A stretch of DNA of 7,799 nucleotides, from the NCBI GenBank assembly GCA_003153655.1, contig PMAK01000017.1, forward strand, positions 1 through 7,799. Reading direction: 5' to 3'. Positions 1 to 6,543 of this stretch are shown piece after piece (within the stretch, counting starts at the first letter, position 1; every line of letters starts with the position of its first letter). The translations under genes and the position numbers were made by a program. Source of the DNA: Phycisphaerales bacterium (GTDB lineage Bacteria > Planctomycetota > Phycisphaerae > Tepidisphaerales > Tepidisphaeraceae). The notes under the pieces were generated by a model. The model was not told the origin of the DNA, searched no databases, and saw only the letters and a list, made by a program, of their open reading frames with translations.

Positions 1-2
1 AC

Positions 3-206
3 TTCTACTTCTTTACAACAGACGCCGTTCTTCTTGTTTGCTATATACTATTTATTTTGTCAGACACGACCCTTGCGACTATGCTCGTGAGTTGGCGCAG
101 ACGACTCCACGTCGTTGTTATCCTCGCTGGATGGCTCTGGGTCGCTTTTGGTTTTTTGACGCTTGTCATTGTTCTCGGTGAGCAAAGCGGGCTGATTCGA
201 GAATAG
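3..206 (+). CDS. C-terminal fragment of a putative membrane protein (runs off the left edge)
   Basis: The frame is open from the left edge to a TAG at 204-206 and gives 67 residues with no start codon of its own needed. The translation has two hydrophobic stretches. The first (about residues 9-20, DAVLLVCYILFIL) is followed by a basic loop containing SWRRR. The second (about residues 36-55) contains VVVILAGWLWVAFGF. A short polar tail ends in SGLIRE. This pattern fits the last two transmembrane helices of an integral membrane protein with a cytoplasmic basic loop. The family cannot be named from so short a piece. An overlapping minus-strand frame (41-259) is polar and low-complexity and looks like a shadow. 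The gene converges on the STAND gene and ends about 145 bp before the hairpin at 351-410. The reality of this gene is inferred from hydrophobicity and position only. Confidence 0.5.
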   Translation, partial: FYFFTTDAVLLVCYILFILSDTTLATMLVSWRRRLHVVVILAGWLWVAFGFLTLVIVLGEQSGLIRE

Positions 207-340
207 CCCAACTCATTAACCAGCGATCGCGGCGAATTGGCCGAATCGAGGTCAATCAATCAGGGCAATCAATTCCTAAATCCCCAAAGCATGATCCCTC
301 GCATCTTCCCATTTAAAGACGGTTGAGGGGAAAAGGAAAA

Positions 341-366
341 GGGTGGGAGGGTGCGGGAGGGCGGGG
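341..366 (+). other. G-quadruplex-type G-run array
   Basis: Six consecutive runs of three or four G occur on the + strand at 341-343, 345-347, 349-351, 355-357, 359-361 and 363-366. The loops between them are 1, 1, 3, 1 and 1 nt. This exceeds the usual four-run definition of a quadruplex motif with short loops. It lies in a longer purine tract starting near 324. The last three runs are part of the left arm of the hairpin at 351-410, so the two structures would exclude each other. Folding is inferred, not shown. Confidence 0.6.
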
Positions 367-410
367 AAAAACTCTTGGGGCCTTATGTGGTTTTCCCCGC
401 CCTCCTGCAT
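351..410. terminator. Strong hairpin between convergent genes, possible bidirectional terminator
   Basis: The left arm GGAGGGCGGGGAAAA (356-370) is perfectly complementary to 391-405. The stem extends outward to 351 and 410 with only two G-T appositions, which can be G-U pairs in RNA, so it is about 20 bp around a 20-nt loop. It sits between two converging genes, where a shared terminator is expected. No clean U-tract follows on either strand, although the A4/T4 at the stem top and the pyrimidine tract on the minus strand are suggestive. The structure is certain; its terminator role is inferred. Confidence 0.5.
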
Positions 411-581
411 TGCATTTGCATTAAAAACGATTACCCGATCAGCGTCCATCGTCTACCGGCGATCGATTCCAAGCCCCGTCGGCGTCATGGCCCAAAAAAG
501 TCCGCGCCTCCCTGATGGAATTCGAGCCGCTCATCCGCGCCAGCGCCACCCCTTTCATTCGGCACTTGGCACTCAGCATTC

Positions 582-2693
582 TCAGGCAATCATCCCCTCA
601 TCCCCCACAACCGTTTCATGCGAAGGCTTCCCCGTTCCCTTCCGCATCATCGCCGTCGCCCGCATCAAGCAATCCACCGCACGATCCACATCGCCCGTCC
701 CGCGCAGCGCTCGCCCAAGTTCATTGAGACAGAGCGCCGTTTCCCGATGCTCTGGCCCGTAAGAAGTCTCCGTGATCGTTAGCGCCCGCTCCAGCGGCCC
801 AACAGCCGCGCCAAAATCCCCCTCATCCGACAGCAACTGCCCCATGTTGAACAAATCCCTAGCCACCGCCGGATGATTCGCCCCAAACGCTTTCTCATCG
901 ATCAGCAGCGCCCGGTCGAACAGCTTGCGAGCCTGCGATCGATCCCCGCCGGCCCGCAGCGCGCTTCCAAGATTCGCCGCGATACATGCCACCTGCGGAT
1001 GCCCCACGCCAAATGTCGATTCCGTGATCGTCAGCGCCTGCTCCAGCCAATGCCGCGCCGCCGCAAAATCCTTCATCTGCACCAGCACAAATCCCAAATT
1101 GTTCATCACGCTGGCGACCTTCGGATGATGCTTGGGATAACTCTTCTGATACACCTCGATCGCCCACTCAAACCGCTCCCGCGCCGCGTCGAGCTTGCCC
1201 AATTCAACCAGCGTCATCGCCGAATTGTTCGCCACCGTCGCCAGATGCGGATCGGCCGGCCCATACGAATTCCGGTCAATCTGCAACGCCACCTCATACA
1301 ACGCGCTAGCCCCCGACAGATCGCCGAGCCGATGCCGCACCCGCGCCAGATTGTTCGCGATATCCGCCGCCTGCACGCTCTGCGGCCCATAGGTCGTCTT
1401 CACCAGGTTGTATGCCATCTCCAAAAGCGTCCGAGACTCCGAATAATTTCCCTGTTTGAGCAAAAACCGCCCGGTCCGGCTCAGCAGATCCACCACCGCC
1501 TGCGACGCCACCCCCGTCCCCTGCGCATGCATCGTCGCCGCCAGCACATGCGGCAAAACCTCCGCGCACGTCCGCCACGAATTGGGATTCTGACTGTCAA
1601 ACTCAAACGCCGCCGAAGCAATCTGCAGCGCCACCGTCGCCCAGCCCATCCGATCGATATTCGGCAGCCGATCCTGGGCCATCGCCCCGATCACCCCATG
1701 AACCGATATAGTCTGCCCACCGCTCCTCGCCAGCGAAAATTTCTCCAGCGTATTCAGCGCATCCTGCACCGCGGCCGGCTCCCGCATCAGCTCCGCCAAA
1801 TCCTCCGGCAATGCCCCCAAAGCATTCTGAATCATCACCAGCGGAATCTCATCCGGCGCAAAAAACCCGCACAACGTCAGCAACTGCGCCGCCCCGGGAT
1901 TCAGCAATGCCATCCGCCGAAAAGAGAGTTCCCATGCCATCGCCGCCGAGATCGGATAAGACCCCGCCGGCCGCCCATGCTCCAGCATCTCCGCCCAATG
2001 GTTCTCGTAATCCCGCAGATATTCCGGGATGCCGATGTTCGCCTGATTGATGCAAGCCGCCGCCTGCTCGATCGCCAGCGGAAGATCATCCAGCGCCGCC
2101 GCCAGTTTGTCGGCCGACGGCATATCGTCGATCCCGCCCAGCCGCACGCGCAAAAACTCGATCGACTCCCGCCGCGACCACGAATTCACCGGCACAACAG
2201 TCGCCGCCAAAGTCCAATGCGAATCACCACTGGTGATCAGCACATTCCCCGCCCCCTTGCCCGGCAAAAACGGCATCACATCATCCGGACGCCGCGCATT
2301 ATCGAAAATCAGCAGCCAACGATCCCGCCGCTGCAATTCCCCAATCGCCGCGTTGCACGCCTGCCGCGGCGTTTCAAACATCTGCCCCGCCCTCGCCAAT
2401 TTCGGCGCCAGCGCCGCCAGATCCGCGACAATCGTCGCCTGCGTATCAGCCCGAATCCACCACACAATGTCGTAGTGATCCTGATGTGCGTAAGCGTATT
2501 CAATCGCCAGCGAAGTCTTCCCCGACCCACCCGCGCCGCTCAATACCCGCGGCTTCCGCATCGCCGAAATCGCAAAGCCATGCTCCAGGCTCTGCAAATG
2601 CTCCTCACGCCCGATGAAATGGATATTCCGCTTCTGGTGCAGGTTCCAAACCGGCGGCGGACCCTTGGGCCTACCTGAAATCGTCCTGGTCAT
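582..2693 (-). CDS. STAND-family NB-ARC ATPase with C-terminal TPR array
   Basis: This 703-aa protein is predicted to be a cytoplasmic nucleotide-switched scaffold. The N-terminal segment (PPPVWNLHQKRNIHFIGRE, residues 12-30) is the lead-in typical of bacterial NB-ARC/TPR proteins such as those of FxSxx-COOH loci. The P-loop is GAGGSGKTS (53-61). Walker B is LLIFDNA (127-133, Asp131). A GLPLA-type motif reads DDLPLAIEQAA (202-212). A winged-helix-like region ends in VHGVIGAMAQDRL (331-343), matching the VH..xxxxxxRDRL motif of the family. From about 405 to 685 there are six to seven TPRs of the 42-residue type, with recurring YGP.HP..A...NNL. Odd point: the ITSR sensor motif reads ITSG (153-156), so the usual sensor arginine is missing. 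No TIR, protease or nuclease effector is visible at either end. The start is fixed by a GGAGG 8 nt upstream. Regulation by an inverted repeat at 2736-2748 is possible. Substrate and partners are unknown. The family call is firm and the role is not. Confidence 0.9.
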   Translation of the reverse strand: MTRTISGRPKGPPPVWNLHQKRNIHFIGREEHLQSLEHGFAISAMRKPRVLSGAGGSGKTSLAIEYAYAHQDHYDIVWWIRADTQATIVADLAALAPKLARAGQMFETPRQACNAAIGELQRRDRWLLIFDNARRPDDVMPFLPGKGAGNVLITSGDSHWTLAATVVPVNSWSRRESIEFLRVRLGGIDDMPSADKLAAALDDLPLAIEQAAACINQANIGIPEYLRDYENHWAEMLEHGRPAGSYPISAAMAWELSFRRMALLNPGAAQLLTLCGFFAPDEIPLVMIQNALGALPEDLAELMREPAAVQDALNTLEKFSLARSGGQTISVHGVIGAMAQDRLPNIDRMGWATVALQIASAAFEFDSQNPNSWRTCAEVLPHVLAATMHAQGTGVASQAVVDLLSRTGRFLLKQGNYSESRTLLEMAYNLVKTTYGPQSVQAADIANNLARVRHRLGDLSGASALYEVALQIDRNSYGPADPHLATVANNSAMTLVELGKLDAARERFEWAIEVYQKSYPKHHPKVASVMNNLGFVLVQMKDFAAARHWLEQALTITESTFGVGHPQVACIAANLGSALRAGGDRSQARKLFDRALLIDEKAFGANHPAVARDLFNMGQLLSDEGDFGAAVGPLERALTITETSYGPEHRETALCLNELGRALRGTGDVDRAVDCLMRATAMMRKGTGKPSHETVVGDEGMIA

Positions 2694-2701
2694 GTGCCAA
2701 A

Positions 2702-2706
2702 CCTCC
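2702..2706 (-). promoter_or_regulatory. Ribosome binding site of the STAND gene
   Basis: A full GGAGG on the minus strand lies 8 nt before the ATG at 2693. This is the clearest Shine-Dalgarno sequence in the window, and it decides the start codon of the STAND gene. Confidence 0.8.
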
Positions 2707-2735
2707 GCGAAACAACAGCGCAGCCCCCCTTGGGC

Positions 2736-2748
2736 GGCGTGTCACGCC
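2736..2748. promoter_or_regulatory. Operator-like inverted repeat upstream of the STAND gene
   Basis: GGCGTG and CACGCC are perfect 6-bp arms around a single T. The repeat lies about 43 bp before the STAND start. It is just downstream of a candidate -10 box on the minus strand (TATGAT, read from 2757 to 2752), so the predicted transcription start falls inside it. No good -35 box is visible at the right distance, so the promoter itself is weakly supported. The arrangement would suit a repressor site. Confidence 0.35.
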
Positions 2749-2773
2749 AATATCATAGTATTCCCACAGAAAA

Positions 2774-2978
2774 ATGCCCGCGGAATCCGTCAAAGATCGC
2801 CCCCCGCTCGTCGCTGGCAAAAGGCGGTCCGGAACTTATCCAGGCCAGCCAATCGCGCCCGCAGCGGCCGCGCCCGTTATATTCGAGCCCACGCCCCCGG
2901 TCGTCACGAAACCCGTAAACGATAAAAATTCATTTCGGAAGATATTACAGGAAATATTTCAAAAATTATTTCGAAATC
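2774..2978. other. Intergenic segment with AT-rich patch after the ABC gene
   Basis: No supported gene is seen here. From about 2919 to 2978, directly after the stop of the minus-strand ABC gene, the base composition turns strongly AT-rich. It includes two 10-bp palindromes, GAAATATTTC (2951-2960) and ATTTCGAAAT (2968-2977). They could help end transcription of the exporter gene, but I see no canonical GC stem with a U-tract. Confidence 0.4.
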
Positions 2979-5216
2979 CTATTCCCACTTCGCCCCAATC
3001 AACTGCCTCTCATACAACTGCTGATACACCTCTGAAGAATTCAACAACTCCTCATGCTTTCCCTGCGCGACAATCTTCCCGCGCTCCATCACCACGATCG
3101 TATCCGCCGACAAAATCGTGCTGAACCGATGCGCAATCACAAACGTCGTCCGCTCATGCATCAGTTGCTCGATCGCCTGATGAATCAAATGCTCGCTCTC
3201 CGCGTCCACCTGACTGGTCGCCTCGTCCAGAATCAAAATCGGCGACTGATGAAATATCGCCCGCGCAATACACAGCCGCTGCTTTTGCCCGCCGGAAACC
3301 TGGCTCCCAAGCCCCCCCAACTGCATGTTATATCCGCCCGGCTTTTCCATAATGAAATCATGCGCGAACGCCTGCCGCGCCGCCTGCTCGATCCGCTCAA
3401 ACAGCGCCCGCCTCTCCGGCGAATCCGGCTCATCCGGGCTGGTCAGCGATTCTCCATACGCAATGTTCTCCGCGATCGTCCCCGGAAAAATATGGCTGTC
3501 CTGTGTCACCAGACTGATTTGCTCGCGCAAAGAAGTCCGCGACGCCGTCCGGATATCAATCCCATCGATCAGAATCCGTCCCGAGTCCGGATCGAAAAAC
3601 CGCTCGAGCAGCGCCAGCAGCGTCGTCTTCCCGCTCCCATTGCGCCCCACAATCGCCACCGATTGTCCCTTCGGCACGCTCAAACTCACCCCGCACAGCG
3701 CCGGCGATGTCGCATTCGGATACGTAAAAAAAATATCCTGAAATTCGATCCGCGACCGCAACGGCGGCAATTTCCGCGGCGCGATCGCGCCATCGTTCAT
3801 CGTCCCCACCAGCGACCCAATCTCCCGCTCCGGCTTCATGTCCAGCGTCTCAAAAATCCGCGCCCCAGCCGCGTTCGCCTTCTGCAACGCGTTATTCACC
3901 TTGCTCGCCTTACGCAACGAATCCGCGATCACCGCCAGCGCAAACATCACCGTGAAAAAATCCGGCTGCGTCAGCGTCTGCTTCTCCGTCACCATGTACG
4001 CCGCCACCAAAACCACCAGCCCCGCGATCAGCATGATGATCGATTCCATCACCGGCGAACTGATCGCATCCACCCGGCTCATCCGCAGCAGCTCATCCAC
4101 CAGCTTGTCCAGAATCTTCGTATACCGCCGCCGCTCGAATTTCTCCGCGTTGTATCCCTTCACCACGCGAATCCCCACCAGCGTTCCATCGATCTGCCCA
4201 AGCAGCGAAGACGAAGACCGCAGCGCAGCCCGGCTCGCACGCCGCATCTTCTTCCCGAATTTCCGCATCATGATCGCCATCAGCGGAATGAGCAGAACGA
4301 TCAGCAGCGTAAGCTCCCAACTCAAATACAGCGCCAGCCCAAACATCATCGTCGCTTTGATCGGCTCCTGAATGCTCTGCCCCAGCACCGTCTTAAACCC
4401 ATCCTGAAGAATATCCACATCCGTAATCAGCCGGCTCGTCGCGTCGCTCGCCCCCTGCTGGCTCAGGCTCGAAAGCGGAATCCGCAGCACGCGATCATAA
4501 ACCCGACGGCGAATATCATTCGCCGCCAGAATCGCCGCCTTGTCGGATAAGTGTTCCTGGAAAAACCGCATGACGCTGCCGACGAGCGTCAAACACGCCA
4601 GCATCGCGAAGATCACCGCCACCGCCGTCACCGGCCGCAGCGGAATATGCTGAATCACCCGCAAACCAATGGCGTAATACCATTTCAGCGGCTCCATCGT
4701 GACGCCGACGCTGCCATGCCCCCGAATATTCAGTTGAACCACAGACCCCGCCCACGCGATCCGCCGCATGACCTCCCCCGCCCGATATGATGCCGCATTC
4801 ACCTCCAGGCGCGATGTATCGATCGACTCCACCGGAAACGGACTGGGCGGCGCCCCCGCCGGCGTCGGTGCATCAATAATCTCATCCCCCACATGCAACC
4901 CCGCCCGCTTTCCCGGCCCATCGCTCACCTGACTGACCTGCACGATCCCCGGATCCCCCACCAACTTCACCTTCAGCCGGGCCTGAGCCGTCTGGCGATA
5001 CATCCATTCCGGCATGGTGTCGCCATTAATCAGCACCTGCATGATCGGCAGCATGGTCGTCAGCCCACCCGTAAGGGCGAGCCCGACGAAGAAGGCAGCC
5101 GCGATCGAAATAGCCACCTTGGCCCGGTAAGGCCAAAGATATCGGCACCCCCGCCAGAAATAGCGGTGCTTGCTCCCCTTAGCTTTCGGCCGTTTCGTTT
5201 CTATTTGCTCGCTCAT
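2979..5216 (-). CDS. ABC exporter (fused TMD-NBD, MsbA/LipA-export type) with a PDZ-like insert
   Basis: This is a 745-aa half-transporter expected to dimerise in the inner membrane and export a substrate, possibly a lipid or other hydrophobic molecule. TM1 is at about 33-63 and TM2 at about 195-217. Between them about 130 residues are inserted that resemble a PDZ domain: IVQVSQV (91-97), KRAGLHVGDEII (103-114) and SVVQLNIRGHGSVGVTMEPL (158-177). Further membrane helices lie at about 287-317 and 390-430. NBD motifs are complete: A-loop Tyr499 in FTYP, Walker A GRNGSGKTT (524-532), Q-loop Gln572, signature VSGGQKQR (640-647), Walker B LILDE (661-665), D-loop SQVDA and H-loop His696. The segment before the signature reads LGGLGSQ, lacking the usual Glu of the exporter X-loop. 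Typical MsbA-like proteins have about 580 residues; the insert and longer N-terminus explain the excess. The Shine-Dalgarno match (AGGG only 1 nt from the ATG) is poor. The substrate cannot be told from sequence. Confidence 0.93.
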   Translation of the reverse strand: MSEQIETKRPKAKGSKHRYFWRGCRYLWPYRAKVAISIAAAFFVGLALTGGLTTMLPIMQVLINGDTMPEWMYRQTAQARLKVKLVGDPGIVQVSQVSDGPGKRAGLHVGDEIIDAPTPAGAPPSPFPVESIDTSRLEVNAASYRAGEVMRRIAWAGSVVQLNIRGHGSVGVTMEPLKWYYAIGLRVIQHIPLRPVTAVAVIFAMLACLTLVGSVMRFFQEHLSDKAAILAANDIRRRVYDRVLRIPLSSLSQQGASDATSRLITDVDILQDGFKTVLGQSIQEPIKATMMFGLALYLSWELTLLIVLLIPLMAIMMRKFGKKMRRASRAALRSSSSLLGQIDGTLVGIRVVKGYNAEKFERRRYTKILDKLVDELLRMSRVDAISSPVMESIIMLIAGLVVLVAAYMVTEKQTLTQPDFFTVMFALAVIADSLRKASKVNNALQKANAAGARIFETLDMKPEREIGSLVGTMNDGAIAPRKLPPLRSRIEFQDIFFTYPNATSPALCGVSLSVPKGQSVAIVGRNGSGKTTLLALLERFFDPDSGRILIDGIDIRTASRTSLREQISLVTQDSHIFPGTIAENIAYGESLTSPDEPDSPERRALFERIEQAARQAFAHDFIMEKPGGYNMQLGGLGSQVSGGQKQRLCIARAIFHQSPILILDEATSQVDAESEHLIHQAIEQLMHERTTFVIAHRFSTILSADTIVVMERGKIVAQGKHEELLNSSEVYQQLYERQLIGAKWE

Positions 5217-5510
5217 GCCCTGAATCGTCCGATGGCGGTAAACCGGACAGATTAAAGCAGAAGGGGTTTGGATGCCACTGGATGGAGAAATCGCCCACGC
5301 TTGAAGGAGTGAATGATCGCCAATTGCATGCGAAATTTGGTGGAATTACACACAGACAATAAACTCCCTGCAACAGATGTTGCGTTCGCGATGAGTGGCA
5401 GAGTGTTTAGGCAACGGATCAGGTAATGCAGGAACTCCGAGCGCGAGCAAAGCCGTTTCTGCGATGGGCCGGAAGCAAGCGCAAGCAACTTCCACGGCTC
5501 GCCCAATTTT
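5217..5510. other. Upstream region of the ABC gene, up to the IS boundary
   Basis: This stretch should hold the exporter's promoter on the minus strand, but I cannot pick a convincing -35/-10 pair. The short frames that cross it (for example 5252-5506 on the minus strand) have no recognisable content. The inverted repeat GCAACA-GA-TGTTGC at 5370-5383 is a possible protein-binding site. The last 8 bases before the IS (CCAATTTT, 5503-5510) would be the left copy of an IS1595-type target duplication. The right copy would lie outside the window. Confidence 0.45.
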
Positions 5511-5535
5511 GGGTAACAATATATTTGACAACTCA
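5511..5535 (+). repeat. Left terminal inverted repeat of the IS
   Basis: It pairs with 7775-7799 in inverted orientation, 21 of 25 identical; mismatches are at positions 5, 10, 11 and 14 from the tip. The inner part TTGACAACTCA is perfectly shared. Just inside, CAACT-C-AGTTG (5529-5539) forms a small inverted repeat overlapping the end. Confidence 0.85.
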
Positions 5536-5554
5536 GTTGGCCCCAAGGTCAAAT
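5525..5554 (+). promoter_or_regulatory. Candidate promoter of the passenger gene within the left IS end
   Basis: A perfect -35 box TTGACA (5525-5530) lies in the terminal repeat. An 18-bp spacer leads to a weak -10 candidate TCAAAT (5549-5554, four of six matches). The ATG at 5562 follows 7 nt later. The geometry copies the transposase promoter at 6509-6537, which has a better -10. Transcription would begin at about the start codon, giving a leaderless mRNA. This is inference from spacing. Confidence 0.4.
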
Positions 5555-5561
5555 TGTCGGA

Positions 5562-6512
5562 ATGGCCGAAGCTATATCTGGAAATTCCGAAAAGCCCTGG
5601 GATTTATCGGCAATCATGCAAATGGGGCGTGATCCGATGATGGCTTACGACGAATCAACTCCATTCGATCCGGCTACATATGCTCCGCACGCGCCTTTTC
5701 GCAATCGCGTCAGTATTGAAGATGCGCGCTTTGTCGGGATACACGAAGCGTGTAAGAGCTTTGAGGACAGCCGCACCCAATTGGTGGCACTGGCGCACCT
5801 CCCGGCCGAAGCGTTTATTTATGCAATTCGCTTTCAAAAATTCCGGGAAATGGTCAGGCGCGGCGAGATTGCGCCAACTGGAACGTATTTTACCGATCAC
5901 CCCGAGCAGTCATTATTTTCCCCTCTCACCCAATCACTACGCGATTGCATGGACGACCCCACCAAATTCCCTGCAATCTCTCAAGATGAAATTGCCTCCT
6001 ACTACCACGTTGCGGGAATGGCTTGCCTTGGAAATCCAGAATGGATCGGGCCGTCGCTGAGAGCCTTCGCGGTGTCGGTGTTTTTCCAATGCTGGCAATC
6101 CTTTGAAGCGCTGACCGAAAATCTCATCAATGAAGCCGTCTCCAACAATCTAGGGAAATTTAAGCACAAGCCACCCATCGAGATTCGCGGAGGACTAAAG
6201 GGCGATAATGGGATAAGAGTCACCTACGAGAAGGTTTTTGGCCCTACGGCAACTGGCATCCGGCATTTGTTGGATGACCAGCATTTGGATTACGCTCTAC
6301 AAATACGCAATCTATTTGCCCACAAATCCGGGAAAACAGATCGGACGTACGGGGATCGAGTTAAACACTTGACCCTGTCCAAAATCATCCGTCCAGACGA
6401 AGGAGAGGATTTCCCTTTGACGGGCCAGTTGGCCCACCTCTTGGGAGATCATTGTTTTGCTGTTGGTTACCAGCTAATTCGTGAAGTTTATATTTGGCTA
6501 AATAATACTTGA
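5562..6512 (+). CDS. HEPN-like domain protein, IS1595 passenger gene
   Basis: This 316-aa soluble protein has no recognised full-length family. Its C-terminal half looks like a HEPN fold. The helix FFQCWQSFEALTENLINEAV (174-193) resembles the conserved first helix of HEPN proteins. The motif RNLFAH (249-254) gives the R-x4-H signature with a polar residue after Arg, the catalytic pair of HEPN ribonucleases, followed by KSGKTD as often seen. The N-terminal half (about 40-165) is unassigned. No membrane helices are seen. HEPN proteins commonly cleave RNA in toxin-antitoxin, abortive-infection or CRISPR-effector settings, so an RNase role is plausible but unproven. No MNT-type antitoxin gene is adjacent. 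The start at 5562 is favoured because it sits at the same distance from the repeat's TTGACA as the transposase start; in-frame ATGs at 5616, 5622, 5637 and 5640 are alternatives. Its stop codon lies inside the transposase -35 box. Its G+C looks lower than that of the neighbouring minus-strand genes. Confidence 0.8.
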   Translation: MAEAISGNSEKPWDLSAIMQMGRDPMMAYDESTPFDPATYAPHAPFRNRVSIEDARFVGIHEACKSFEDSRTQLVALAHLPAEAFIYAIRFQKFREMVRRGEIAPTGTYFTDHPEQSLFSPLTQSLRDCMDDPTKFPAISQDEIASYYHVAGMACLGNPEWIGPSLRAFAVSVFFQCWQSFEALTENLINEAVSNNLGKFKHKPPIEIRGGLKGDNGIRVTYEKVFGPTATGIRHLLDDQHLDYALQIRNLFAHKSGKTDRTYGDRVKHLTLSKIIRPDEGEDFPLTGQLAHLLGDHCFAVGYQLIREVYIWLNNT

Positions 6513-6519
6513 CAACTCA
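6506..6519 (+). repeat. Internal copy of the IS terminal-repeat core
   Basis: TACTTGACAACTCA here is identical, in inverted orientation, to 7775-7788 in the right end of the IS, and its last 11 bases match 5525-5535 in the left end. It is followed by a perfect 14-bp palindrome CAACTCATGAGTTG (6513-6526). It may be a relic of the end of a shorter ancestral element, or a transposase-binding site used to control the promoter. Confidence 0.7.
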
Positions 6520-6537
6520 TGAGTTGACCGCTATCTT
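6509..6537 (+). promoter_or_regulatory. Transposase promoter built on the terminal-repeat motif
   Basis: A consensus -35 TTGACA (6509-6514) is followed by a 17-bp spacer and a -10 box TATCTT (6532-6537). The transposase ATG at 6544 comes 6 nt later, at the expected transcription start, and no Shine-Dalgarno sequence precedes it. A leaderless transcript is therefore likely. The palindrome at 6513-6526 overlaps the -35 and spacer, and could be an autoregulatory site if transposase binds it. Confidence 0.6.
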
Positions 6538-6543
6538 ACTGGT

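Larger units (their letters stand above)
207..581. other. Intergenic gap between convergent genes
   Basis: This stretch lies between the stop of the left-edge frame and the stop of the minus-strand STAND gene. Apart from the G-run array and hairpin listed separately, I see no convincing gene. The open frames that cross it (for example 343-762 on the + strand) run antisense into the STAND gene and have no recognisable content. A short repetitive patch of TGCATT-like units sits at 406-423, just after the hairpin. Confidence 0.6.

Noticed and set aside
41..259. 72-codon minus-strand frame at the left edge
   Set aside because: It is polar, without recognisable content, and overlaps a frame on the + strand that has two membrane-like helices.
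343..762. + strand frame of 139 codons spanning the gap and the end of the STAND gene
   Set aside because: It runs through the G-rich hairpin and antisense into the TPR gene, and its product is low-complexity Ser/Pro/Arg.
873..2678. Long + strand open frame of 601 codons opposite the STAND gene
   Set aside because: The product is an Arg/Pro/His-rich string with no domain, as expected for an antisense shadow of a GC-rich gene. The minus-strand frame has clear NB-ARC and TPR motifs and a ribosome binding site.
582..2693. STAND protein as part of an FxSxx-COOH peptide maturation locus
   Set aside because: The N-terminal resemblance is there, but no small precursor peptide ending in FxSxx or radical SAM gene is present in the window.
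2774..3124. + strand frame of 116 codons between the two large genes
   Set aside because: It overlaps the 3' end of the exporter gene in antisense and has no ribosome binding site or recognisable domain.
3054..4550. Long + strand open frame of 498 codons opposite the ABC exporter
   Set aside because: Its composition is Arg/His/Pro-rich without motifs. The opposite frame carries every ABC signature.
5252..5506. 84-codon minus-strand frame between the exporter and the IS
   Set aside because: No motif, no ribosome binding site, and it occupies the expected exporter promoter region.
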